In this document: one piece after another, positions 1-5,131 of the stretch
Position numbering within the stretch: the first letter of the stretch is position 1
How the letters are laid out: every line of letters starts with the position of its first letter
Assembly (NCBI GenBank): GCA_016839845.1
Contig: JAEOTL010000402.1
Span: 1 to 11,801 of the forward strand
Source of the DNA: Promethearchaeota archaeon
GTDB lineage: Archaea; Asgardarchaeota; Lokiarchaeia; Sigynarchaeales; SOKP01
DNA: 11,801 nt
Direction of reading: 5' to 3'
Program-made: the position numbers and the translations under genes
Notes under the pieces: model-generated
What the model saw: only the letters and a program-made list of their open reading frames with translations
Told to the model about the DNA's origin: nothing
Databases searched by the model: none

Positions 1-686
1 ATTCTGCAGAATATGATTATACTTTTGTTATCGTTATTGATAAAGATGATTCGGAAGTTGAAGCACGATCACTCGTGAAAATGATGAAAAACGAGTTTAT
101 AGAAAAATATAAATCAATTTTGCCCAATTGGAATAATGATACAAGTGTCTTTGACGGATTCTGTGATTATATAGAAGATAATATATACATTCCTCCAAAG
201 ATCTTGATTACTGGTGAGGAAGATGTAGGTAAAACAACAATCATGGATTTGTTCCCTGGGGAAACACTCTTGGAATTAGATGATGATATGAATGTGATTC
301 AGCAAAAAAGAATTGAGTTAGAAGAGAACTTCATCTTTAAAGAGTGTGTTATAAAAGAAATTGACATAAATACTCTTACAGAAAATTTTAGAGCATTTAA
401 TGACTTACTAAAATCGTTGGACATTGTTTTATTTACAACTAATTCGGCAGCGAGTAATCTGGGAAGGCTGCAGGAATCAATAGCCAAAGTTAAGCCTAGA
501 ACTAGTAAAGCAGATTTCTATATAATTGCAAATTTCCAAGATTTAACAGAAACCGCATTCAAACCCGAAGAAATTGAAAACACATTTAAAATTAAAACAT
601 TTGGCTTCTCAACTAAAAAAGTGGATAAGGAATCTGAAATAATTGAAATTTTAAAAGTAACACTAGATAATTTATTGAAACGATAA
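1..686 (+). CDS. Longin-like/small GTPase-like fusion, 5' end outside window
   Basis: The reading frame is open from base 3 to the stop at 684-686, so the GTG at 75 and the ATGs just after it are probably internal and the true start lies left of the window. The first ~60 visible residues (a hydrophobic strand VIVID, then a long helix with KMMKNEF and a YKSILPNW stretch) resemble the end of a longin/roadblock-type domain. A GTPase-like domain follows. Its P-loop GEEDVGKTT lies at about residues 71-79 of the visible part, followed by a PGET-L-ELDDD segment where switch I would be. The rest is degenerate: I see no DxxG G3 motif, and the G4 position reads ANFQD rather than NKxD. Nucleotide binding is plausible, but ordinary Ras-type hydrolysis is doubtful. 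The stop is 5 bp before the JAMM gene, so co-transcription with the ubiquitin genes is likely. The GTPase call is fairly secure; the longin-like call is inference from pattern. Confidence 0.75.
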   Translation, partial: SAEYDYTFVIVIDKDDSEVEARSLVKMMKNEFIEKYKSILPNWNNDTSVFDGFCDYIEDNIYIPPKILITGEEDVGKTTIMDLFPGETLLELDDDMNVIQQKRIELEENFIFKECVIKEIDINTLTENFRAFNDLLKSLDIVLFTTNSAASNLGRLQESIAKVKPRTSKADFYIIANFQDLTETAFKPEEIENTFKIKTFGFSTKKVDKESEIIEILKVTLDNLLKR

Positions 687-691
687 TTAAG

Positions 692-1186
692 ATGTCAATT
701 ACAGAAAATTTTGTATTTCCTGTATACATTAAGGAGAGAGTTTTAGAGGAAATTACCAAAATTGGTAAAACTTCTCCCAAAGAAATATTTGGCTATCTCG
801 TGGGAGACATCTTAAAATGGAAAGAAAAAATTTATGTAGTAATTGAGGACCAACTGTTCATTCTAGGTGCTGTATATAGTCAGAAATACTCAACTTCTCA
901 AATAGAAGGAACAGCTGGTGCCTATCAGAAAAAATTTAACAGACTAAAAAGAAATAAAAAGTTTGAAAATCTAAGAATAGTAGGCTGGTGGCATACTCAC
1001 CCTGGGTTAGGGTGCTTTCTTTCAGATGTTGATCTGAAAACTCAGAGATATTTTTTCCCCGAATCCTATCATGTCGCATTAGTACTCGATCCCATAAACG
1101 TTGAATTTAAATTTTTTACACTGGATAAGCAAATTAGAAGTAAATATAAAGAAATAAGTAGCGCTGTAATCTCAGCAACAAGATAA
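692..1186 (+). CDS. Rpn11-like JAMM/MPN+ metalloprotease (deubiquitinase)
   Basis: This is a 164-residue single-domain JAMM (MPN+) zinc isopeptidase. The full catalytic set is visible: Glu31 in KEIFGYLVG, then H101-T-H103-P followed by seven residues, S111 and D114 (HxHx7SxxD). The GWWHTHPGLGCFLSDVD stretch is strikingly close to the eukaryotic Rpn11/CSN5 version, which points to a ubiquitin protease rather than a bacterial JAMM desampylase. Known relatives remove ubiquitin from substrates and trim ubiquitin-like precursors to expose the GG end. Both jobs fit here, because the two modifier genes at 2707-3271 encode residues after their GG. No signal peptide or membrane segment is seen, so it is cytosolic. 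It lies 5 bp after the GTPase-like gene and 26 bp before the E1. The ATG at 692 gives the usual compact N-terminus; no strong Shine-Dalgarno sequence precedes it. Confidence 0.95.
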   Translation: MSITENFVFPVYIKERVLEEITKIGKTSPKEIFGYLVGDILKWKEKIYVVIEDQLFILGAVYSQKYSTSQIEGTAGAYQKKFNRLKRNKKFENLRIVGWWHTHPGLGCFLSDVDLKTQRYFFPESYHVALVLDPINVEFKFFTLDKQIRSKYKEISSAVISATR

Positions 1187-1212
1187 AAGTAATTTAGAAA
1201 TTAAAAAATCTA

Positions 1213-2124
1213 ATGCTAATGAATCAAAAAGATAGAAATATAGACATTGAGGTACTTAGTTCTAAATCAATAGATACTGACAAGTTTGATCGTCAAAAAA
1301 GAATAAAAGGGTGGGATCAAAAGAAAATTTCAAGTGCTAAGGTTATGGTTATCGGGGTAGGTGCAACAGGAAACGAAGTAGTAAAGAACCTTGTTTTAGC
1401 AGGGGTGGGAACCATCCTAATAATAGACTATGATATGATTGAACCTTCAAATTTAAATCGATGTGTTCTCTTTAATATCGACGCAGCGAAAAATAAGGAG
1501 TATAAAGTTGATGTGGTAAAAGAAGCGAGTAGAATTCTCAATCCCGATGTAAAAGTCATAGCATTAAAGGAAGAATTAAACGCCATTGATAAAGAACTTT
1601 ACAATCAATACGATGTAGTCTGTTCATGCCTCGATAATATTGAAGCGAGAGTAGAAGCAAATAATTATTCCTATTATAATGGTACACCATTCATTGATTC
1701 GGGGATTGATGGGTATTTTGGTACCGTTCAAGCTGTCTACTCAAAAATGCCTGAATCTTCATGTTTGCAGTGTGGAATTACTGATATTGATCTAGATTTA
1801 ATGTGGAAGAAGTTTTCATGTACCGGACAAGAAATAAGCACCGAAAACGGAGCGACAACTGAAAAGATAGCTACTCTTGTCACCACAACCTCAGTAATAG
1901 GGGGAATTCAATCTCAACAAGTACTAAAATTCATTTTAGGAGTTGATTACTTTAATGAGTTTAAGGAATGGGATCCGAATATAGGGGAGCCTCTAATTGG
2001 TAGACAGTTAAATTATAATGGTCTTACTAATATATTTAATATAATAAGTAAATTTAAAGATCCAAGTTGTTGGGTTTGTTCATACAAAAAAGTCGAGAAA
2101 CATGAAATTAATAATAGTGGATGA
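1213..2124 (+). CDS. Ubiquitin-activating E1-like enzyme (ThiF/MoeB/UBA fold)
   Basis: This 303-residue adenylating enzyme would activate the C-terminal glycine of the modifiers encoded at 2707-3271, using ATP, and then take them onto a cysteine. Visible features in order: FDRQKRI at 25-31; the nucleotide loop GVGATG at 48-53; the acidic strand end IIDYD at 70-74; SNLNR with Arg83; Lys98; and a eukaryote-like CLDNIEAR box with Asp141. Two CxxC pairs, C184/C187 and C286/C289, should hold the structural zinc. Cys203 in FSCTG, shortly before the TTTSVIGGIQSQQVLKF helix, is the best thioester cysteine (inference). Only the adenylation core is present, with no separate catalytic-cysteine half-domain and no recognisable ubiquitin-fold domain. 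The gene ends in Ser-Gly-stop and overlaps the E2 start by 4 bp, so the two are translationally coupled. The start may be either ATG 1213 or ATG 1219. Confidence 0.95.
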   Translation: MLMNQKDRNIDIEVLSSKSIDTDKFDRQKRIKGWDQKKISSAKVMVIGVGATGNEVVKNLVLAGVGTILIIDYDMIEPSNLNRCVLFNIDAAKNKEYKVDVVKEASRILNPDVKVIALKEELNAIDKELYNQYDVVCSCLDNIEARVEANNYSYYNGTPFIDSGIDGYFGTVQAVYSKMPESSCLQCGITDIDLDLMWKKFSCTGQEISTENGATTEKIATLVTTTSVIGGIQSQQVLKFILGVDYFNEFKEWDPNIGEPLIGRQLNYNGLTNIFNIISKFKDPSCWVCSYKKVEKHEINNSG

Positions 2125-2699
2125 GATTAATGCCTGAATTACCTGTTGAAATATGGGAAGATAGACTTAATAATGAGTTTAATACCCTAAAGAATCTTAA
2201 TGTAGTTCAAACAGATTCTATTATCTGGCATGAGAACAATGTTGAATTACTAATAAAAATAAAGGCAATTGGATTTGTGTTAGGACTTGATCAAAATCCT
2301 GAGAATTTAATGCCAAAAACCCACCACAAGATATTCTTCAAAATTAACCGTACTTTTCCATATCCAGGGGGTATTGATTTTGCTTGGCAATCGAGCATTT
2401 TTCATCCTAATATTCATCCTGTTAAAATAACGTCAACACGAGAACCTGGAACCGGTTATATTTGTCTGAACGTTCTTAAACAATGGTCTAGGCTTTCTGA
2501 TTTGGAAAATACAGTTAAAGCCCTACAAAAGTTAGTAGAAAATCCGAATCCCGACGATCCACTAAAATATGATATCTGCATGAAAGCCGCGGAATATTTT
2601 AAGGAGCATACGATGGAAAATCTCAAGGATCGTTTTAATTTGGAAGATAAAGATGAGGATGAAGGCGATGATGATGATATTATTGTTATTGATGACTGA
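2121..2699 (+). CDS. Ubiquitin-conjugating E2-like enzyme (UBC fold) with acidic tail
   Basis: This 192-residue protein has a recognisable E2 core. The N-terminal helix has E-x-RLNNEF at 13-20. It is followed by FKINRTFPYPGG at 73-84, a full HPN motif at 95-97 (FHPNIH), active-site Cys115 in GYICLNVLKQW, the WSRLSDL segment from Trp122, and the post-catalytic LVENPNPDDPL loop at 138-148. Having both the HPN asparagine and the catalytic cysteine makes an active enzyme likely rather than a UEV-type pseudo-E2. It should receive the modifier from the E1 encoded just upstream and pass it to a lysine. Residues ~175-192 form a strongly acidic tail (EDKDEDEGDDDD and IDD), similar in character to the tails of Cdc34/Rad6-type E2s. 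The ATG at 2121 overlaps the E1 stop (ATGA); ATG 2130 is an alternative start. It converges on the modifier genes with a 7-bp gap. Confidence 0.95.
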   Translation: MRLMPELPVEIWEDRLNNEFNTLKNLNVVQTDSIIWHENNVELLIKIKAIGFVLGLDQNPENLMPKTHHKIFFKINRTFPYPGGIDFAWQSSIFHPNIHPVKITSTREPGTGYICLNVLKQWSRLSDLENTVKALQKLVENPNPDDPLKYDICMKAAEYFKEHTMENLKDRFNLEDKDEDEGDDDDIIVIDD

Positions 2700-2706
2700 A
2701 ACTCAA

Positions 2707-2964
2707 TTAAGTTCCTCCTATAACACGTGTCCAGAGTAATAACTTATCATTCTCTTTCAATCCGAATTTATGGATTGCTTGTTCAATAGTAATTGAATTA
2801 GGTAGTTCCTGCTCATGGAGGACTAATGCATAGGAGCGTTGCTCAGCGCTAATAATCCCCATTTGTTTAATTAGGACATCTATTATACGCTCAATTTTAT
2901 GATGCTCCTTAACCTCTACCTTTTGACCTTTCCCAGTTCGTACATCTTCAACAGTGATTTTCAT
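2707..2964 (-). CDS. Ubiquitin-like modifier, GG plus one-residue tail
   Basis: This 85-residue beta-grasp protein is of ubiquitin size. Its layout is a strand with MKITVED, a turn with TGK, a second strand, the helix around residues 22-36 (HKIERIIDVLIKQMG), the strand SYALVLHEQ, and a final strand LLLWTRVIGG. The diglycine is at 83-84 and is followed by a single Thr85, so a protease must remove one residue before E1 can act; the JAMM protein at 692-1186 is the obvious candidate. There are no cysteines, and lysines at 2, 12, 15, 19, 33, 66, 70 and 74 could accept chains. It is about 79% identical (67/85 by my hand count) to the next modifier upstream, from which it is separated by 25 bp, so the two are probably one transcript. 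No Shine-Dalgarno sequence is seen. Its stop lies 7 bp from that of the convergent E2. Confidence 0.92.
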   Translation of the reverse strand: MKITVEDVRTGKGQKVEVKEHHKIERIIDVLIKQMGIISAEQRSYALVLHEQELPNSITIEQAIHKFGLKENDKLLLWTRVIGGT

Positions 2965-2989
2965 AGTTAGTAGTTTGTAAATGAATTCT

Positions 2990-3271
2990 TTATTTAATAT
3001 GTATTAAATTGAATTTAGTTCCTCCTATAACGCGCGCCCAAAGCGATAATTGATCATTTTCTTTTAAACCAAATTTATGGATTGCATCTTCGATAGTAAT
3101 AGAGTTGGGTAATTCCTTTTCGTGGAGGACTAAGGTATAAGAGCGTTGTTCGGCACTGATAATTCCCATATGTTTGATTACGATATCTATAATACGTTCA
3201 ACTTCGTGGTGTTCCTTAACATCGAGCTTAATAACCTTTCCAGTTCTAGTATCCTCAACCGAGATTCTCAT
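2990..3271 (-). CDS. Ubiquitin-like modifier paralogue with 9-residue C-terminal extension
   Basis: This is a second modifier of the same family, 93 residues long, colinear with the 85-residue copy without gaps up to and including GGT. It then continues with KFNLIHIK, so nine residues follow the diglycine at 83-84. Conserved parts include KEHH at 19-22, the MGIISAEQRSY stretch at 35-45, ELPNSITIE at 53-61, KFGLKEND at 66-73 and the terminal RVIGG. Differences cluster on likely surface positions, as expected for modifiers with different partners. The extension must be cleaved for conjugation, which fits precursor processing by an Rpn11-type JAMM enzyme as known for other archaeal ubiquitins. 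It is the promoter-proximal gene of the modifier pair, and a TATA-like box lies ~95 bp upstream. DNA alignment suggests the extension arose from, or was removed by, one base change at the stop codon. Confidence 0.92.
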   Translation of the reverse strand: MRISVEDTRTGKVIKLDVKEHHEVERIIDIVIKHMGIISAEQRSYTLVLHEKELPNSITIEDAIHKFGLKENDQLSLWARVIGGTKFNLIHIK

Positions 3272-3366
3272 AATCAGTGATCCATATTTTTTTTTCCTTA
3301 CTTAAAATTAATTACAATTTACCATTTAAACTTCAGTTTTTATTTGAAGAATTTCATTACTCTTCT

Positions 3367-3376
3367 TTTATATAAA
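3367..3376 (-). promoter_or_regulatory. Putative TATA box for the modifier gene pair
   Basis: The 10-mer tttatataaa sits 95 bp upstream of the 93-residue modifier gene and is the best archaeal TATA match in this gap. A start site ~25 bp downstream would leave a leader of roughly 70 nt. The box is nearly symmetric, so its direction is decided only by the neighbouring genes. Just upstream of it (3383-3393) is a short ttctt-g-aagaa palindrome that could be a regulator site. Inference only. Confidence 0.4.
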
Positions 3377-3436
3377 ACTCTCTTCTTGAAGAAAACTGTT
3401 TATGATTTTAGAGATTCTAAAATTCTAATATTAAGT

Positions 3437-3452
3437 AAAAAAAAAATAAAAA
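3437..3452 (-). terminator. T-tract terminator after first three-helix membrane gene
   Basis: Read on the minus strand, the stop codon of the gene ending at 3453 is followed at once by five T, one A and ten T. Archaeal transcription commonly ends at such T-runs without a hairpin. The same arrangement follows the paralogous gene at 4378, so the tract belongs to the duplicated unit. Confidence 0.5.
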
Positions 3453-3740
3453 TTAGAATATTATACTCACAGTACTTGCTATAACTATTGCGGAAATGAT
3501 TACACACAAGAATATTACACAAGATTGGGCATTTGGGATAAGTTTCCATATTTTTAACTTAATTCGTAAGGAAGTTAGGAAATAATAAATTAACGGGATT
3601 CCCAATGAGACACCGAATAAGACTAATGAGAGGATCCAATTGAGGAAAAGCAATAATACTCCACTTATTACTAAAATCAACTCTATGACGCCAATACTCC
3701 AAGATTGCATTAGTTTCTTTGTTAGTTTTGAAAATTTCAT
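3453..3740 (-). CDS. Three-helix membrane protein of unknown function, copy 1
   Basis: I do not recognise this 95-residue family. A basic N-terminus (MKFSKLTKKL) is followed by two closely spaced hydrophobic segments at about 16-35 and 37-56, a positively charged loop with RIKLKIWKLIPNAQS at about 59-73, and a third hydrophobic segment at about 74-95. By the positive-inside rule the N-terminus and the basic loop face the cytoplasm. The copy at 4378-4665 is the same length and 63/95 identical by hand count. The loop from YLTSLR through KIWLIPNAQSCVIF is the best conserved region and is the likely functional part. The start overlaps the stop of the upstream soluble gene (ATGA), and a GAGGG at 3751-3755 can serve as ribosome binding site, so the two products are translationally coupled and probably act together at the membrane. 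Confidence 0.8.
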   Translation of the reverse strand: MKFSKLTKKLMQSWSIGVIELILVISGVLLLFLNWILSLVLFGVSLGIPLIYYFLTSLRIKLKIWKLIPNAQSCVIFLCVIISAIVIASTVSIIF

Positions 3741-4147
3741 CCACTATCCACCCTCTTGAAATTATTAATTGAACCACTAGTGTTTACACTCAATGCTAGA
3801 TCTATATCAGATGGAGACAGATTTGCATCAGGAACAGTAGACTCATAAACGTGCCATTCAACACTTTCGCATTTACTCTTATAAAATTTCATTATATTTA
3901 CGGCATTATTGCTTATGAAACTGTGTGTTACTGGGGGAAGTCCAGTAACATCTTCCGCGGGTAAAATTCGAAAAATTTGAGTAAATTCAATATTTTCATC
4001 ATCGAACCTTACATTATCAATAATTAAATTTTCAATATATTGATCATCAGACCTAAAAATTCGCTCTCTCACTCCGTGATTCCTTGCGTCTATAATAAAA
4101 TCTCTATCAGTTATAGGGAACCTCATCTTTTTTATTATATAAGTCAC
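3737..4147 (-). CDS. Soluble partner protein of unknown function, copy 1 (GTG start)
   Basis: This 136-residue protein has no membrane segment or signal peptide, and I do not recognise the family. Features shared with the copy at 4662-5072 are: an N-terminal strand with IIKKM-x-FP; FR-x-DD-x-YI at about 31-38; I-x-DNV soon after; FTQI at about 55-58; a helix with NNA-x-x-IMKFYK at about 79-89; a strand with V/I-x-W; and a C-terminus ending in Asp-Ser-Gly. The region between the shared blocks is divergent. The GTG start at 4147 is supported by a GAGGG ribosome binding site 7 nt upstream (4155-4159) that is identical in the paralogue. It overlaps the membrane gene downstream by 4 bp. An invariant partnership with the three-helix protein is implied by the duplicated order and spacing; the function is unknown. 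Confidence 0.8.
   Translation of the reverse strand: MTYIIKKMRFPITDRDFIIDARNHGVRERIFRSDDQYIENLIIDNVRFDDENIEFTQIFRILPAEDVTGLPPVTHSFISNNAVNIMKFYKSKCESVEWHVYESTVPDANLSPSDIDLALSVNTSGSINNFKRVDSG
3751..3755 (-). promoter_or_regulatory. Ribosome binding site, membrane gene copy 1
   Basis: GAGGG, 10 nt before the ATG at 3740 and inside the end of the soluble gene. The equivalent site in copy 2 is a stronger AGGAGG. Confidence 0.5.
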
Positions 4148-4154
4148 GATTTTT

Positions 4155-4159
4155 CCCTC
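4155..4159 (-). promoter_or_regulatory. Ribosome binding site that fixes the GTG start at 4147
   Basis: GAGGG followed by aaaaatc and GTG. The identical 15-mer precedes the paralogous gene at 5072, which is strong comparative support for both GTG starts. Confidence 0.75.
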
Positions 4160-4205
4160 GTATTTATTACAATTTTACAAAAATGTATATTTAGATAGAC
4201 TTTAA

Positions 4206-4239
4206 ATTGATACGTTTACATTTAAATCTTTACTTTTAT
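4206..4239 (-). promoter_or_regulatory. Conserved promoter-like block, module copy 1
   Basis: This 34-bp block matches 5132-5165 at 31 of 34 positions and sits 59 bp upstream of its GTG start, against 60 bp in copy 2. On the minus strand it reads as an A-rich element (AGTAAAG) running into ATTTAAATG, compatible with an archaeal BRE plus TATA box. A leader of about 45-50 nt would follow. The sequence between block and gene is less conserved, which singles out the block. Confidence 0.6.
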
Positions 4240-4263
4240 CCCTTTACTCGAAGGTTCTAAAAT

Positions 4264-4285
4264 GATATCTTTGGATATCTCGAGA
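4264..4285. other. Cluster of palindromes upstream of module copy 1 promoter
   Basis: Two copies of gatatc, separated by tttg, are followed by an overlapping tctcgaga palindrome. The cluster lies 25 bp upstream of the promoter-like block at 4206-4239, where a regulator could bind. Copy 2 of the module shows no equivalent at this position. It could be chance in AT-rich DNA. Confidence 0.25.
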
Positions 4286-4365
4286 AGTAGATCCCCCAAT
4301 ATGATTAGATGATCTTAACTATCTCCAACACTTTATCTAATCCACTAAAGTAGGTAAAATAATAT

Positions 4366-4377
4366 AAAAAATAAAAA
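4366..4377 (-). terminator. T-tract terminator after second three-helix membrane gene
   Basis: Immediately after the stop codon the minus strand reads TTTTTATTTTTT, the same layout as after the paralogue at 3453. Archaeal T-tract termination is likely. Confidence 0.5.
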
Positions 4378-4665
4378 TTATAAAATTATACTCACAGTAC
4401 TTACAATGATTATCGCAGATATTATGAAGATGAGGAATATCACACATGATTGGGCATTAGGGATAAGTCTCCATATTTTTAACTTGACTCGTAATGAAGT
4501 CAGGTAATAATAAACCAGCGGGGCACCCAAAGCAAAACCGAATAATATCACTGAGATAATCCAATTAAAGAACAGCAGGAGTATTCCAGCCATTACTAAA
4601 ATCAGATCTATCAAACTAACCGTCACAAATTCCCTTCTCTTTTCTGTGATTTTTGACATTTTCAT
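4378..4665 (-). CDS. Three-helix membrane protein of unknown function, copy 2
   Basis: This 95-residue paralogue of the protein at 3453-3740 aligns without gaps. The charged N-terminus (KITEKRRE) differs most, while the hydrophobic segments at about 17-36, 38-57 and 74-95 and the cytoplasmic loop RVKLKIWRLIPNAQSC are kept. Conservation of a loop together with conservative swaps (Ile/Val/Leu) in the helices suggests selection on a real membrane protein whose loop contacts a partner. The obvious partner is the soluble protein encoded immediately upstream, whose stop overlaps this start (ATGA). An AGGAGG at 4673-4678, 7 nt before the ATG, supports the start. No family assignment is possible from sequence alone. 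Confidence 0.8.
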   Translation of the reverse strand: MKMSKITEKRREFVTVSLIDLILVMAGILLLFFNWIISVILFGFALGAPLVYYYLTSLRVKLKIWRLIPNAQSCVIFLIFIISAIIIVSTVSIIL

Positions 4666-5072
4666 CCACTATCCTCCTCATTATATTTATCTGTTTTCTC
4701 TTCCATACCTTCAATACTTAATCCTAATGCTTCTTGAGCATCGGCTTCAGCTGTTGAAGGATTAATTGTTGTAAAAACAGCCCATTTTATGATTCCACAT
4801 TTTTTTTTGGTCCATTGTTTATAGAATTTCATGATACGTGCAGCATTATCTATTACAACGCCATTATCAAGGTAGTCTGGCACATTATTAATTTCCAGAA
4901 TTTGAGTAAATTTACATATGCCGTTTTCAATCATTACATTGTCCTTGATAACAGTTCTAATGTATTCATCATCGGCCCTAAAAACTGGGATATCCTTTGC
5001 AACTTTCTTTGCATCCATAACATCATTGGCTTTATTTAACGGGAACTCCATTTTTTTTATAACAAAACTCAC
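4662..5072 (-). CDS. Soluble partner protein of unknown function, copy 2 (GTG start)
   Basis: This is a 136-residue paralogue of the protein at 3737-4147. The reading frame stays open further upstream to an ATG at 5129, but the GTG at 5072 is preferred: it has the same GAGGG-aaaaatc-GTG context as copy 1, gives exactly the same length, and begins at the first conserved residues (FVIKKMEFP). Starting at 5129 would also place translation inside the region between promoter block and gene. Shared blocks are FR-x-DD-x-YI, I-x-DNV, FTQI, the DNAARIMKFYK helix and a C-terminal Asp-Ser-Gly. The C-terminal ~25 residues are acidic and probably flexible. No domain is recognised and no membrane segment is seen. 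It is coupled by a 4-bp overlap to the three-helix membrane protein. Confidence 0.8.
   Translation of the reverse strand: MSFVIKKMEFPLNKANDVMDAKKVAKDIPVFRADDEYIRTVIKDNVMIENGICKFTQILEINNVPDYLDNGVVIDNAARIMKFYKQWTKKKCGIIKWAVFTTINPSTAEADAQEALGLSIEGMEEKTDKYNEEDSG
4673..4678 (-). promoter_or_regulatory. Ribosome binding site, membrane gene copy 2
   Basis: AGGAGG, 7 nt before the ATG at 4665. It is the strongest Shine-Dalgarno sequence noticed in the window and lies within the end of the upstream soluble gene. Confidence 0.7.
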
Positions 5073-5079
5073 GATTTTT

Positions 5080-5084
5080 CCCTC
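5080..5084 (-). promoter_or_regulatory. Ribosome binding site that fixes the GTG start at 5072
   Basis: GAGGG with a 7-nt spacer (aaaaatc) before GTG, identical to the site in module copy 1. It decides against the longer reading from 5129. Confidence 0.75.
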
Positions 5085-5131
5085 TTTTTGTTTAATTACG
5101 TAATAAAATGCATATATTGGATAAACCATTA

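Larger units (their letters stand above)
3437..4239 (-). repeat. Direct repeat unit 1 (promoter block, soluble gene, membrane gene, T-tract)
   Basis: This is the first copy of a two-gene module repeated at 4366-5165. The two genes have identical lengths in both copies (411 and 288 bp), and every start and stop is offset by exactly 925 bp, so no net insertion or deletion has accumulated. The promoter block upstream is conserved 31/34. Protein identity is about two thirds for the membrane protein and clearly lower for the soluble one, so the duplication is not recent. Confidence 0.85.

Noticed and set aside
75..77. GTG as the start of the first gene
   Set aside because: The same frame is open to the window edge, and the upstream codons encode a plausible structured segment (FVIVID) that continues smoothly, so the gene is 5'-truncated.
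2707..3271. The ubiquitin-like proteins as sulfur carriers (ThiS/MoaD type)
   Set aside because: A bona fide E2 with HPN and active cysteine and an Rpn11-like protease lie beside them, and both modifiers have residues after GG that need trimming. A dual role cannot be excluded, but conjugation is the better reading.
3383..3393. ttctt-g-aagaa palindrome as a separate operator feature
   Set aside because: Five-base arms are common in AT-rich DNA, so I mention it only under the nearby TATA box.
3559..3777. 72-codon open frame on the minus strand across the junction of the first soluble and membrane genes
   Set aside because: It overlaps two real genes in another frame, and I found no matching frame in the duplicated copy.
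5073..5129. 19-residue N-terminal extension of the second soluble gene
   Set aside because: It has no counterpart in the paralogue and bypasses the conserved GAGGG-GTG start signal.
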